A DNA stretch of 64,000 nt from Rhodobacteraceae bacterium S2214 (GCA_025141675.1 CP081161.1:1-64000); one strand, 5' to 3'; numbered from the stretch's first letter, positions 11,870 to 21,123 are shown. Numbers and translations: made by a program. Notes: a model not told the origin generated them from the letters alone.

Positions 11870-12997
11870 CTACGCGGTCAACACGACACCAGCGGTGTCG
11901 GTCCAAGCAAGCCAAACGCGGTCTTCCCACGTAAAGCTACGCCGCGCGATACGCCGGTCATTGGCTGTCTGCGCTTTAATGATTTTTCCATTCGGCAATT
12001 CGACATGGTAAGTCGAGATATTGCCGAGGTAGGCGATGTCCAACACAGCGCCTTGCACCTTATTAGGCCGATCCTGCGGTTCGTCGCGCGAAATCGCGAT
12101 CTTTTCGGGGCGTATCGCATAGGTGCAGTGGACATCGCCATTCAGGTCAGATTTGGCAGAAATCGGCTTCTGCCCTTCTGCCCAAGAAATCGTGGCGACC
12201 CCATCAGTAACCGTCGCATGGCCTTCGATCAAATTCACTTCACCAATAAAATCAGCGACATAAACGGAATTCGGCGTTTCATAAATCCGATCAGGGGTTG
12301 CGACCTGCACGATCACGCCCGCGTCCATTACCGCAACGCGGGACGCGACGGTCATTGCTTCTTCTTGGTCGTGCGTGACGATTACAAACGTCGTTCCGGT
12401 CTTTTCCTGAATATCCATTAGTTCAAACTGGGTTTCATGGCGCAACTTCTTATCGAGTGCGCCTAGCGGTTCATCCAGCAACAACAATTTTGGGGCCTTC
12501 GCAAGCGATCTGGCCAAAGCAACGCGTTGCCGCTGTCCCCCCGATATCTGATGAGGTTTCCGTTTGGCGAATTTTTGCAGGCGCGTCAGACGCAGCATTT
12601 CATCAACCCGCGCAGGAATATCAGCGCGATCCATATCTGACCGTTTCAGGCCAAAAGCGATGTTGTCATACACCGTCAAATGCGGAAATAGCGCGTAGGA
12701 CTGGAACATCATGTTCACCGCGCGTTGATTGGGCGGCACATTCGCGATGTCTTTCCCGTCCAATTCAATTGAACCCGTCGTCGGTTTTTCAAACCCCGCC
12801 AACATCCGCATCAAGGTCGTCTTCCCGCAGCCCGAAGGACCAAGAAGTGCAAAGAATTCCTTCGCATAGATGTCGAGCGTCAGATCATCGATGGCGGTAA
12901 AATCGCCAAATTTCTTCGTCACATTGCGAAACCGGATCAGCGGTTTTTCTGCTGCATCCTCCCAAGGGGCAAAAACATCTTGCGGCGATTGCGCCAT
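11870..12997 (-). CDS. potG: Putrescine/polyamine ABC transporter ATP-binding protein, PotG/PotA type
   Basis: A 375-residue ABC ATPase with Walker A GPSGCGKTT near 53-61, signature ISGGQRQRVALARSL near 153 and Walker B LLLDEPLGALD, followed by a C-terminal TOBE domain (about 285-370), as expected for PotA/PotG proteins. It energises uptake through the two permeases downstream. The 73-bp gap behind the binding-protein gene holds a hairpin that may lower its expression relative to the binding protein. Confidence 0.94.
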   Translation of the reverse strand: MAQSPQDVFAPWEDAAEKPLIRFRNVTKKFGDFTAIDDLTLDIYAKEFFALLGPSGCGKTTLMRMLAGFEKPTTGSIELDGKDIANVPPNQRAVNMMFQSYALFPHLTVYDNIAFGLKRSDMDRADIPARVDEMLRLTRLQKFAKRKPHQISGGQRQRVALARSLAKAPKLLLLDEPLGALDKKLRHETQFELMDIQEKTGTTFVIVTHDQEEAMTVASRVAVMDAGVIVQVATPDRIYETPNSVYVADFIGEVNLIEGHATVTDGVATISWAEGQKPISAKSDLNGDVHCTYAIRPEKIAISRDEPQDRPNKVQGAVLDIAYLGNISTYHVELPNGKIIKAQTANDRRIARRSFTWEDRVWLAWTDTAGVVLTA

Positions 12998-13025
12998 GTT
13001 AGGGTCTCACATGTTGAAGAAACGC

Positions 13026-13052
13026 ACGCGCACCAGTCTATCCGGTGCGCGT
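13026..13052 (-). terminator. Hairpin between potF-like and potG-like genes (attenuating or mRNA-protecting)
   Basis: A 9-bp perfect stem, ACGCGCACC (13026-13034) with GGTGCGCGT (13044-13052), and a 9-nt loop. It lies 3' of the binding-protein gene on the transcribed strand. There is no T-run on that strand (the flank is GCGTTTC), so partial termination or protection of the upstream mRNA is more likely than full termination. Confidence 0.6.
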
Positions 13053-13070
13053 TTTGTCATTGTGCAAGCC

Positions 13071-14150
13071 TTAAGTCCCAGACTTCACTTTCGTCCACAA
13101 ACGGGTCACAGACCGCTGGACGCGTGCGTCATACGGCGTAGTCGTATACAGATTTTCAAGTGTCGCTGCATCTGGGTAGATCGCGGTGTCACCAATCACG
13201 TCCTCAACCAGCAATTCTTGCGACGCCAGATTGCCGTTCGCGTAATAAACATAGTTCGACGCATCGGCCATGTTCTGGGCATCCATGATGAAATTCAAGA
13301 ACTTATGCGCCGCTTCAGGGTTCGGTGCGTCCGCTGGAATAGCCATCTGGTCAAACCACATCAATGCGCCTTCCACGGGGGCGTTGTAGGCGATTTCGAC
13401 ACCATTGTCGGCTTCCCACGCACGATCCCGTGCCTGCAAAACATCACCGGACCAACCGAACGCAACACAGATATCCCCGTTCGCCAACGCGTTAATGTAT
13501 TCGGACGAATGGAACTTTTGAATATGCGGACGCACGGCCATCAAGACATCTTCTGTCTTGGCAATCACATCAGGATCTTGGCTGTCAGGATCTTCGCCGA
13601 TGTAGTTCAATGCAGCCGGGATCATCTCGGCCGGCGCATCTAGAAAATGAACCCCACAGGCCGCCAGCTTTTCCATATTCTCAGGATTAAACACCAGATC
13701 GAGCGAATTGATCGGTGCGTCTTCACCGAGAATTTCTTGCACCTTGCCAACGTTTACACCAAGGCCCGTCGTGCCCCACATATAGTTGATGGAATAGGCA
13801 TTATTCGGATCATACTGCGCGGTACGATCCTTAATCACGTCCCAAAGATTGCCTGCGTTGGACAGTTGGTCTGCGTCCAATTCTTGAAACGCACCCGCAG
13901 AAATCTGGCGTTGTAAGAACGTCCCGGACGGCACCACGACATCGTAACCGGACGATCCCGCCAGCATTTTCGTTTCAAGCACTTCGTTGCTGTCAAAAAC
14001 GTCATAGATCAGGTCGATACCTGTTTCTTCTTCAAACTTGGTAAGCAGCTCTTCGTCGATGTAGTCGGACCAATTGTAGACCCGGACTTCTTCGGCAAAT
14101 GCCGCACTGGCGAAAGTCGTCGTGGCCAGCAGCAAAGCAATCTTTTTCAT
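13071..14150 (-). CDS. potF: Putrescine/polyamine ABC transporter substrate-binding protein, PotF/PotD type
   Basis: A 359-residue periplasmic binding protein. The ATG at 14150 gives a clean Sec signal peptide (MKKIALLLATTTFASAAFA, cleavage after about residue 19) and has a GGGAGA Shine-Dalgarno; the open frame extends 52 codons further up but that part looks like promoter DNA. The mature start EEVRVYNWSDYIDEELL is the hallmark of PotD/PotF proteins. It delivers putrescine or spermidine to PotGHI. It is the first gene of the minus-strand operon, divergent from the aminotransferase gene. Confidence 0.93.
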   Translation of the reverse strand: MKKIALLLATTTFASAAFAEEVRVYNWSDYIDEELLTKFEEETGIDLIYDVFDSNEVLETKMLAGSSGYDVVVPSGTFLQRQISAGAFQELDADQLSNAGNLWDVIKDRTAQYDPNNAYSINYMWGTTGLGVNVGKVQEILGEDAPINSLDLVFNPENMEKLAACGVHFLDAPAEMIPAALNYIGEDPDSQDPDVIAKTEDVLMAVRPHIQKFHSSEYINALANGDICVAFGWSGDVLQARDRAWEADNGVEIAYNAPVEGALMWFDQMAIPADAPNPEAAHKFLNFIMDAQNMADASNYVYYANGNLASQELLVEDVIGDTAIYPDAATLENLYTTTPYDARVQRSVTRLWTKVKSGT

Positions 14151-14309
14151 CGGTATCTCCCGTCGATGGCTTTGAGAGTCTCTTGCTCTCGTATGGTTGA
14201 TATGATCAATTTCATTCAGCCATTGCAATACAAACAGGTCTTGCGGCTCCGCATTCGGACTGCGGCACAACGCAAGGTGGCATGTCCCAGCCCAAATAGG
14301 ATGCATCTG
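14151..14309. promoter_or_regulatory. Divergent promoter region of the polyamine genes
   Basis: This 159-bp gap separates the binding-protein gene (minus) from the aminotransferase gene (plus) and must hold both promoters. I could not assign convincing -35/-10 boxes or a clear operator. No regulator gene lies next to it. Confidence 0.5.
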
Positions 14310-15701
14310 ATGAATAAGATCTCAAACCATATGCCGACTGCCGAATTGCAGGCACTTGATGCAGCCCATCACATGCATCCATTTACCGCCGGCGCGGAAC
14401 TGGCTGCCGCAGGTGCACGGGTCATTACCTCTGCAAAAGGCGTCACGCTGACAGACAGTGAAGGGAAAACGCTGCTTGATGCGATGGCTGGCCTCTGGTG
14501 CGTGAATATTGGCTATGGACGTGATGAACTGGCCGAAGCCGCTTCGCGTCAGATGCGTGAACTGCCCTATTACAACACGTTCTTTATGACGACACATGTG
14601 CCGGTGATCGCCCTGTCTGCGAAGCTGGCCGAACTTGCACCTGACGGGTTCAACAATGTGTTTTACGCGGGTTCGGGGTCTGAAGCCAACGACACGAACA
14701 TCCGAATGGTGCGCCATTACTGGTCTGCAAAAGGTCAGCCCGAGAAAAAGATCATCATCAGCCGCAAGAACGGGTATCATGGTTCGACGTTGGGCGGCGC
14801 AAGCCTTGGTGGCATGATTCCGATGCACCAACAGGGCGGACTGCCGATCCCCGACGTGCATCACATTGATCAGCCGAACTGGTGGGCCGAAGGTGGTGAT
14901 ATGTCGCCAGAAGAATTTGGCCTTGAACGTGCACGCCAGCTCGAGGCCGCAATTGCCCACTACGGCGAAGACAAAATCGCGGCGTTCATCGCGGAACCCG
15001 TGCAGGGTGCAGGCGGCGTGATCGTTCCACCTGAAACCTACTGGCCTGAAATTCAACGCATTTGTGACGCGCATGACATCCTATTGATCGCGGATGAAGT
15101 GATCTGCGGTTTCGGACGTACCGGCGAATGGTTCGGGTCCACAACCTACAACATCAAGCCGCATATCATGACAATCGCCAAAGGCCTGTCGTCCGGATAT
15201 GCGCCGATTGGCGGATCATTGGTCTGTGATGAAGTCGCCGATGTGATCAACAATGCTGGCGATTTTAACCACGGATACACTTATTCAGGCCATCCTGTGT
15301 CTGCGGCCGTTGCATTGGAAAACCTGCGTATCTTGGAAGAGGAACGTATCGTCGAAACCGTTCGCGACGAAACCGCGCCATACCTGAAACAGAAATGGGA
15401 AACGCTGACCGACCACCCGCTGATTGGCCAAGCCTCGATCAAGGGGATGATGGCTTCGGTCGCCATGACACCGCATAAAGAAAGCCGTGCTGCGTTCAAA
15501 ACACCCGGTGCGATGGGATATTATTGCCGGACGCGTTGCTTTGAAAACGGGTTGGTCATGCGTCACGTGGGTGACCGCATGATCATTTCGCCGCCGCTTG
15601 TGATCAAGAAGGAAGAAATCGACACTTTGATCGATCGCGCGGTGCAGTCGCTTGATGAAACATACGCTTGGGCGAAATCCGAAGGGCACATGACCGCGTG
15701 A
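14310..15701 (+). CDS. spuC: Putrescine-pyruvate type aminotransferase (class III, SpuC-like)
   Basis: A 463-residue PLP-dependent class III aminotransferase. SpuC-type enzymes move an amino group from putrescine (or another polyamine) to pyruvate, giving 4-aminobutyraldehyde and alanine. The PLP lysine is K291 in MTIAKGLSSGYAPIGG; YHGSTLGGASLGG and ADEVICGFGRTGEW are family motifs. I chose the ATG at 14310, which has AGG 10 nt upstream; an ATG nine bases earlier is possible. The related omega-amino acid aminotransferases cannot be fully excluded, but the polyamine context supports SpuC. The next gene overlaps its stop. Confidence 0.88.
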   Translation: MNKISNHMPTAELQALDAAHHMHPFTAGAELAAAGARVITSAKGVTLTDSEGKTLLDAMAGLWCVNIGYGRDELAEAASRQMRELPYYNTFFMTTHVPVIALSAKLAELAPDGFNNVFYAGSGSEANDTNIRMVRHYWSAKGQPEKKIIISRKNGYHGSTLGGASLGGMIPMHQQGGLPIPDVHHIDQPNWWAEGGDMSPEEFGLERARQLEAAIAHYGEDKIAAFIAEPVQGAGGVIVPPETYWPEIQRICDAHDILLIADEVICGFGRTGEWFGSTTYNIKPHIMTIAKGLSSGYAPIGGSLVCDEVADVINNAGDFNHGYTYSGHPVSAAVALENLRILEEERIVETVRDETAPYLKQKWETLTDHPLIGQASIKGMMASVAMTPHKESRAAFKTPGAMGYYCRTRCFENGLVMRHVGDRMIISPPLVIKKEEIDTLIDRAVQSLDETYAWAKSEGHMTA

Positions 15702-17005
15702 CGCTTGATCTGCTCACAGCCAACGACACGCAGGGCGCATATCCCGCGTCTTATTACGCCGCGACCGCGCCTCAACTTCCGCCCTTCCCGACGGCAAAAG
15801 GCGCGATCAGTTGCGATGTATGCGTCGTTGGCGGCGGTTACACAGGTTTGTCTGCGGCGTTGCATCTGGCGGAAAAAGGCTACGACGTCGTCCTACTAGA
15901 GGCACAGCGCGTAGGCTTCGGCGCATCGGGACGCAATGGCGGTCAGGTCGCGACCGGTCAGCGCGTCGAAATGGACAGCGTGGAAAAAATGGTCGGCATG
16001 GGCCCCGCGAAAGCGTTGTGGGACCTATCGCTCGACTCCGTTCAACTCGTCAAAGACCTGATCACGCAACACGACATGGATGTACCGTTCCATGACGGCA
16101 TCATCGAAGCAGCCCATCGCGCCCGCTTTGTGCCCGATTACCACGAATATGCAGCGCATCTGGAACGCGTTTACGGCTACACGCAGGTCACGACGCTGGA
16201 TCGCGACGCAATGCGCGATCACGTCGGGTCGCCAGCATATTACGGTGGCACATTGGATATGGGTAGCGGCCACATTCACCCGTTGCGCTATGCGATTGGC
16301 CTTGCGCGGGCGGCGCAATCAGCGGGCGTGCGCATTTTCGAAAACAGCAAAGTAACCAACTTGTCGCACGGAACGCCTGCCAAAATCGCGACGGAACATG
16401 CTGATATCTCAGCGTCTTATGTGGTGCTTGGCTGTAACGGATACCTTGGCGCTTTAGATGGCAAGGTCGCCAAAAAGGTCATGCCGATCAACAACTTCAT
16501 CGCCGCGACAGAACCGCTTGATGATCATACAGCCAAAAACCTGATCCGGTATAATCACGCCGTCGCGGACAGTAAATTTGTGATCAATTATTTCCGCTTG
16601 TCGGATGACAATCGCATGCTGTTCGGCGGCGGCGAAAGCTACGGTTACCGCTTCCCCAAAGACATTGCGGCAACTGTCCGCAAACCGATGTCTGAAATTT
16701 TTCCCCAACTAAAGAACGTAAAAATAGACTATGCTTGGGGCGGCACCCTTGGGATCACGATGAACAGAATGCCCCACTTTGCCCGACTGGCTGGCAATGT
16801 GCTCACGGCCAGCGGATATTCGGGGCACGGCGTTGCGATGGCCACCTTAGGCGGAAAACTCGCAGCTGATGCAATCGCAGGGCAAGCCGAAAAGTTTGAC
16901 CTCATGGCGTCGGTTCCCACAACAACCTTCCCTGGGGGATCACGCCTGCGCGCGCCACTGCTCGCCGCGGCGATGATCTACTACAGCTTAAGAGACCGTC
17001 TTTAA
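15698..17005 (+). CDS. puuB: FAD-dependent oxidoreductase, PuuB-like (gamma-glutamylputrescine oxidase family)
   Basis: A 435-residue DAO-family flavoprotein with the dinucleotide-binding motif CDVCVVGGGYTGLSAALHLAEKG near residue 38 and a C-terminal GYSGHGVAMATLGGK flavin-contact motif, both as in PuuB and ordinary amine or amino-acid oxidases. I chose the GTG at 15698, which overlaps the aminotransferase stop as GTGA; a TTG 30 bases earlier is an alternative. It probably oxidises an amine from putrescine breakdown. No gamma-glutamylputrescine synthetase (PuuA) is in the window, so the exact substrate is open. Confidence 0.85.
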   Translation: MTLDLLTANDTQGAYPASYYAATAPQLPPFPTAKGAISCDVCVVGGGYTGLSAALHLAEKGYDVVLLEAQRVGFGASGRNGGQVATGQRVEMDSVEKMVGMGPAKALWDLSLDSVQLVKDLITQHDMDVPFHDGIIEAAHRARFVPDYHEYAAHLERVYGYTQVTTLDRDAMRDHVGSPAYYGGTLDMGSGHIHPLRYAIGLARAAQSAGVRIFENSKVTNLSHGTPAKIATEHADISASYVVLGCNGYLGALDGKVAKKVMPINNFIAATEPLDDHTAKNLIRYNHAVADSKFVINYFRLSDDNRMLFGGGESYGYRFPKDIAATVRKPMSEIFPQLKNVKIDYAWGGTLGITMNRMPHFARLAGNVLTASGYSGHGVAMATLGGKLAADAIAGQAEKFDLMASVPTTTFPGGSRLRAPLLAAAMIYYSLRDRL

Positions 17006-18276
17006 ACGACAGCTTCAAAACTGAAAGTGAACCGAAGAAGGTCGGCGTCGCGAGTACGCGTAAAATCTGCATGCAATTGCGTCGCGAACGCTTCCAGTAA
17101 TTGCTGGCCGATGCTCGCGGGCGTGGCTTCTTTTAGATTTTGATCTCGGATTTCCACCGCCAGAACACATCGGTTGCCAGCGCGGAACGACAACAGCAAA
17201 ACTTCAGGAACTTGGCCTGATGGCACCACATCCTTCAAAGCGATATTCAATGCTTCAGCCGTCAGCAATGACAGCGGAACCGCTTGATCTGGCAGTAAAC
17301 TTGCCTCCGAAATTTCGCGTGAAATGGTCAGGGATTGGCCAAGTGATCGGGCAACTTGTTCGACCCGATCCACAATTTCATTCAGCAAAGGTGCGACTGG
17401 CACTGCACCCGCCGTGCTGGATTGATACAAATCAGCATGGACCGTCGCAAGGCTGATGACCCGATCTTGTATGCGCCGAAGAACGCTGATCATTTCAGGG
17501 TTCTTTGTATCGCGAAGATGCATGCTTAGGATCGACGACATCATTTGAAGATTGTTCTTCACGCGATGATGCACTTCGCGGATCAAAACGTATTTTTCCG
17601 CAGTCGATTGTTTGGCTTTTTCAACATCGGCCACGCTGCTTTCGGCCATTTTGTCGAAAGCTGCATATAACCGCGCAAGGTCAGGTGACATGTGCGTGGT
17701 CGATGTTTGGGGCTGATGTTCACCAGTCTTCAAAAATCGGCTCATCCGACGGCGCAACTGCTTGGTCTGACGCGCAGATCGATCATGCCAAACTGCACGA
17801 CCCGTGAAAATCGCAAGCAAACTCGCGATGCCCAGAAACGCGTAACGATCGAAACGCCAGCTTTGCGGCAAGATCAGCGTTTGATCCCATTCCGCAATCA
17901 AAACGTCGTCGGCAACAGGCACCGCGATCACGATGGTCGGCCTTTCTGACAGGACGGTCGGCTCAACAACAACGCCACCAAGATCGAAGTCGAACGTATC
18001 GCCACTGATCTGTTCGCCATCACGACTATACAGTCCGACGTGCAACAGCCCGTCGCCTCGGCCCGCTTCGCTGACCGCATTGATGTCACCGCGTTCTGTT
18101 TCAAGCGTCGTTGCAACGAGCAAGCTATGCACTTTTGCGAACGCGACCGCGTTACCCTGCCGATGCGTTGCACCCACATAGAAGGTCGCCAAAAGGGCCA
18201 CGACAAACAACAACGCAACAACGATCACCGTTCGCCCATAACGATCAGCCAGAGCGCCTGATAGCCTAAAAGTCAT
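17002..18276 (-). CDS. Sensor histidine kinase of the HisKA_2 (HWE-related) type, general stress response
   Basis: A 424-residue membrane kinase. It has transmembrane segments at about 15-35 and 145-163 flanking a periplasmic sensor part, then a cytoplasmic H-box REVHHRVKNNLQ with the phosphorylated histidine near 236, as in HisKA_2 kinases. The C-terminal ATPase part is short and divergent. It lies directly behind ecfG and nepR, so it probably phosphorylates PhyR. I chose the ATG at 18276; a TTG three codons upstream would overlap the ecfG stop. Its 3' end overlaps the convergent oxidase gene by 4 nt. Confidence 0.88.
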   Translation of the reverse strand: MTFRLSGALADRYGRTVIVVALLFVVALLATFYVGATHRQGNAVAFAKVHSLLVATTLETERGDINAVSEAGRGDGLLHVGLYSRDGEQISGDTFDFDLGGVVVEPTVLSERPTIVIAVPVADDVLIAEWDQTLILPQSWRFDRYAFLGIASLLAIFTGRAVWHDRSARQTKQLRRRMSRFLKTGEHQPQTSTTHMSPDLARLYAAFDKMAESSVADVEKAKQSTAEKYVLIREVHHRVKNNLQMMSSILSMHLRDTKNPEMISVLRRIQDRVISLATVHADLYQSSTAGAVPVAPLLNEIVDRVEQVARSLGQSLTISREISEASLLPDQAVPLSLLTAEALNIALKDVVPSGQVPEVLLLSFRAGNRCVLAVEIRDQNLKEATPASIGQQLLEAFATQLHADFTRTRDADLLRFTFSFEAVV

Positions 18277-18281
18277 GCGTT

Positions 18282-18821
18282 TCAAAGACTTCGCGAAACG
18301 ACTGCAATCGTTGATTTATCCGTCAATTCTATTGGGCCATCGCCCAATTCCAAAATCTCGGCGATGCGCGCACGGGCACGGTTCACACGACTTTTCACGG
18401 TGCCCAATGCCACACCCGTCATTTCAGCCACTTCGATATAGGAAAATCCGGACGCCCCGACCAGAATAAGCACTTCGCGCTGGTCATCAGGAAGCTGGCT
18501 GAACGCTTTCATGAAATCATTGTACTGCAGGCGACCATCATGATCCGGCTTCACCGCCAAACCACTGGTCAACAAACCATCAGGATCGCTGGCTTCACGG
18601 TGGTATTTCCGACGAGACGAATAATACGTGTTCCGCAAAATGGTGAACAGCCAAGCCCTCATATTCGTTCCGGGTTCATATTTGTCGAAATTAACCAGCG
18701 CCTTAAGAACCGCGTCTTGCACGGCGTCATCCGCTGCTGATCTGGACCGTGTTAAACTGATTGCAAACGCGCGCAACGCCGGCAAATGGCTGATCAGTTC
18801 ATCGCGATATGTGTCGCTCAT
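18282..18821 (-). CDS. ecfG: RNA polymerase sigma factor, EcfG family (general stress response)
   Basis: A 179-residue ECF sigma factor with region 2 (about 15-75, including DDAVQDAVLKAL and NMRAWLFTILRN) and region 4 (about 115-165, LPDDQREVLILVGASGFSYIEVAEMTGVALGTVKSR). Region 4 and the gene order nepR-ecfG-kinase with divergent phyR identify the EcfG family, which directs the alphaproteobacterial general stress regulon. In unstressed cells NepR holds it inactive. Its ATG overlaps the nepR stop as ATGA, so the two are made in a coupled ratio. Confidence 0.92.
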   Translation of the reverse strand: MSDTYRDELISHLPALRAFAISLTRSRSAADDAVQDAVLKALVNFDKYEPGTNMRAWLFTILRNTYYSSRRKYHREASDPDGLLTSGLAVKPDHDGRLQYNDFMKAFSQLPDDQREVLILVGASGFSYIEVAEMTGVALGTVKSRVNRARARIAEILELGDGPIELTDKSTIAVVSRSL

Positions 18822-18994
18822 GCGTCACCATCCTTTTTCGCGTTCAACTGATCCTCTGCCCGAATAACGGCGAGAAGGTCTTGAAAACGGTCCGGGAGGC
18901 TCTCTTTCAAAAGCTCTTGGTACATAAGTTTCAAATTTTGATCTATCAGGGCATCGACGTCACCCCGTAATGGGTCGTGGTCATCCTCTGACAT
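18818..18994 (-). CDS. nepR: NepR, anti-sigma factor of EcfG
   Basis: A 58-codon gene found by reading the strand upstream of ecfG. The product contains NLKLMYQELLKESLPDRF followed by QDLLAVI, matching the conserved NepR core (two helices around an E-P/L-PDRF-x-x-LL element) that grips EcfG and, under stress, the sigma-like domain of phosphorylated PhyR. A GAGAAAG ribosome site precedes the ATG at 18994. Its stop overlaps the ecfG start as ATGA. Below a 60-codon cutoff, it is easily missed. Confidence 0.9.
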   Translation of the reverse strand: MSEDDHDPLRGDVDALIDQNLKLMYQELLKESLPDRFQDLLAVIRAEDQLNAKKDGDA

Positions 18995-19102
18995 GATTTA
19001 CTGGCTTTCTCATATGGAATGGCATTAGTCTGCACAAACTCAACAACGTTGCAGCTAACTTTGTTCCCTACCAGCTACTAAAGAATAAACGGATGTAGAA
19101 CT
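18995..19102. promoter_or_regulatory. Divergent nepR/phyR promoter region with a candidate EcfG-type promoter
   Basis: On the minus strand, GGAAC (19067-19063) is followed after 14 nt by CGTT (19048-19045), resembling the EcfG consensus GGAAC-N16/17-CGTT in front of nepR-ecfG. The spacer is 2-3 nt shorter than usual, so this is tentative. No equivalent pair faces phyR. Confidence 0.4.
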
Positions 19103-19900
19103 ATGCACGATCTTGCGGACCAACTTACCATAGAATTACCCTACCTCCGCAGATATGCACGGGCACTTACAGGGGCACAGGCCAGCGGCGATGATCTGGC
19201 TTACGAAACCCTTCAAAGAATACTCAACGACCGGACAGCACTTATAGCTGACACACCGCTGCGTGTGGCTGTTTTTAGGATTTTCCACCAGCAATGGGCC
19301 GCCATGGCGGCTGCCCCATCAGCAATCGATCAAGGCGACCACGCGCACGCGCAAAAACGGCTTGCCGATCTTGCACCCGATTCTCGCGAAGCCCTTCTGT
19401 TGAGCACCATCGAAGAATTCACCTCGCATCAGGTCAGCATTATCCTCGATACGGATATCGAAACTGTTCACTCGCTGATCGCGCAAGCCAAGTCGGACAT
19501 GAAACGGTTGTCCGAAGGGCTCATCCTGATCATCGAAGACGAACCTATTATTGCATCAGACCTTTCGCGGATCGTGGAACTCGCAGGCCACCGTGTGACT
19601 GGCGTAGGGCGCACACGAGAAGAGGCCGTCAAGCTTGGCAAAAAAACGAAGCCGGACCTCATTCTTGCTGATATTCAACTGGCAGACGGGTCGTCTGGCA
19701 TTGATGCGACGCACGATCTGATGAAAGAATTTGGCGGGGTACCTGTCATTTTCATCACGGCTTTCCCAGAACGGCTTTTGACAGGCAACAGGCCAGAACC
19801 CGCATTCCTCATATCGAAACCTTACAACGAAAGCCACGTTACATCAGCCGTATCACAGGCGATGTTCTTTGCAACGACGGTACTTCTGGCGAAACCTTAA
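19103..19900 (+). CDS. phyR: PhyR, general stress response regulator (sigma-like domain plus receiver)
   Basis: A 265-residue protein with the PhyR layout: an N-terminal EcfG-like sigma domain (about 1-135) that cannot work as a sigma factor, then a receiver domain (about 140-255) with acidic E145-D146, phosphoacceptor D190 in LILADIQLADG and lysine in LISKPY. After phosphorylation the sigma-like part binds NepR and frees EcfG (partner switching). It is divergent from nepR-ecfG-kinase. Its stop overlaps the convergent LacI-family stop within TTAA at 19897-19900. Confidence 0.93.
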   Translation: MHDLADQLTIELPYLRRYARALTGAQASGDDLAYETLQRILNDRTALIADTPLRVAVFRIFHQQWAAMAAAPSAIDQGDHAHAQKRLADLAPDSREALLLSTIEEFTSHQVSIILDTDIETVHSLIAQAKSDMKRLSEGLILIIEDEPIIASDLSRIVELAGHRVTGVGRTREEAVKLGKKTKPDLILADIQLADGSSGIDATHDLMKEFGGVPVIFITAFPERLLTGNRPEPAFLISKPYNESHVTSAVSQAMFFATTVLLAKP

Positions 19901-20922
19901 CGGCGCAGCAGGGTTTGACCCAGCGCCAGTTTTGGTTCCAGCTCGACCCGCCGTTCATAGCTGTCAGGACCATCTGCGTAGTGCTTTGCGATCATTTCGG
20001 CAGCAGTCTGACCGATTTCTTTCCGGCAGGCATCCATCGTCGCCAACTGCTTGGGCAAGCCATCCAGCAATTCCACGCCGTTAAACCCAGCAAGACCAAT
20101 CTGGCCCGGCACGTCGATCCCCTTCTCCAGAAGATAAAGCAGACCACCAGCCCCGATCATGTCGTTCGAAAAATATAGAAAATCGACGTCAGGGGTGCGC
20201 TCCAACATGGCCTGGGTCATCTCGCGACCCTTTGCCAAGGCAGAACCACCCGAATAGAAATCCTGATCCGCAATCTCGATACCGGCTTTGGCCAGCGTCC
20301 GCGTAAAACCTTCAAAACGTTTACGCGCACGGTGATCTCGCGGCATTTTGGTTCCCATGAAACCGATGCGTTCGTAACCGGCACCAATGATCTGTTCTGC
20401 CATCATCCGACCGGCACGACGGTGCGAAATCCCGACACAGGCGTCGATTGGAACACCATCAACGTCCATAATCTCAACAACCGGAATGCCAGCTTGGCGC
20501 AACATCGCTTCTGACGCTTCGGAATGCTCCAGGCCCGCGATAATCACACCAGACGGACGCCAGCTCAGCATTTCAAACAGAACTTGTTCTTCTTTTTCAA
20601 CAAGGTAGTCCGTGACGCCGACAACGGGCTGCAAACCTGTGCTTTCCAACCGCTCCGAAATGCCAGACAGCACTTCGGGAAAAACCATGTTGCTTAGCGA
20701 CGGGATAACAACGGCGATCAGATTGACACGGCTCGATGCCAAAGATCCCGCGATCTTGTTAGGCACGTACCCCAAACGCTTCGCAGCTTCCTGAACTTTC
20801 GTTCGGGTCGCAGCACTCACGTCCCCTTTATTGCGTAGAACGCGACTAACGGTCATTTCACTGACGCCAGAGGCCTCAGACACATCACGAAGGGTAAGCG
20901 GGCGGCGTGGTGGTGGGTTCAC
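19897..20922 (-). CDS. LacI family transcriptional regulator (GntR/gluconate-repressor-like)
   Basis: A 341-residue regulator with an N-terminal helix-turn-helix (about 9-55: LTLRDVSEASGVSEMTVSRVLRN, then a hinge NKIAGSLASSR) and a periplasmic-binding-protein-like effector domain (about 62-335). It resembles the gluconate-type branch of LacI regulators. The start is GTG at 20922, backed by an AGGA site 8 nt upstream. No sugar genes lie beside it, so its target is probably elsewhere; the only neighbours are phyR (convergent) and tRNA-Arg. Confidence 0.88.
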   Translation of the reverse strand: MNPPPRRPLTLRDVSEASGVSEMTVSRVLRNKGDVSAATRTKVQEAAKRLGYVPNKIAGSLASSRVNLIAVVIPSLSNMVFPEVLSGISERLESTGLQPVVGVTDYLVEKEEQVLFEMLSWRPSGVIIAGLEHSEASEAMLRQAGIPVVEIMDVDGVPIDACVGISHRRAGRMMAEQIIGAGYERIGFMGTKMPRDHRARKRFEGFTRTLAKAGIEIADQDFYSGGSALAKGREMTQAMLERTPDVDFLYFSNDMIGAGGLLYLLEKGIDVPGQIGLAGFNGVELLDGLPKQLATMDACRKEIGQTAAEMIAKHYADGPDSYERRVELEPKLALGQTLLRR

Positions 20923-21046
20923 GGTGTGATCCTGATAGTATCGTTATCCCTTGTTAGACATTCTCAGTGGGCTTGTCCAAGGGATAGGTCACTGAACGTG
21001 GTTCCCCGTTGACCATCCATGAAAAGCGCGGCAAGGATCACAGCAA

Positions 21047-21123
21047 GGCCCCGTGGCTCAACTGGATAGAGCAGCCCCCTCCTAAGGGGCAGGTTGCAGG
21101 TTCGAATCCTGCCGGGGTCACCA
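21047..21123 (+). tRNA. tRNA-Arg (anticodon CCT)
   Basis: A 77-nt cloverleaf including encoded CCA. The acceptor stem is GGCCCCG with CGGGGTC (one G-U pair), the anticodon stem is GCCCC/GGGGC around loop CTCCTAA, giving anticodon CCT (reads AGG), and the T-arm is GCAGG TTCGAAT CCTGC. No integrase or direct repeat of the 3' end is seen nearby. Confidence 0.96.
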
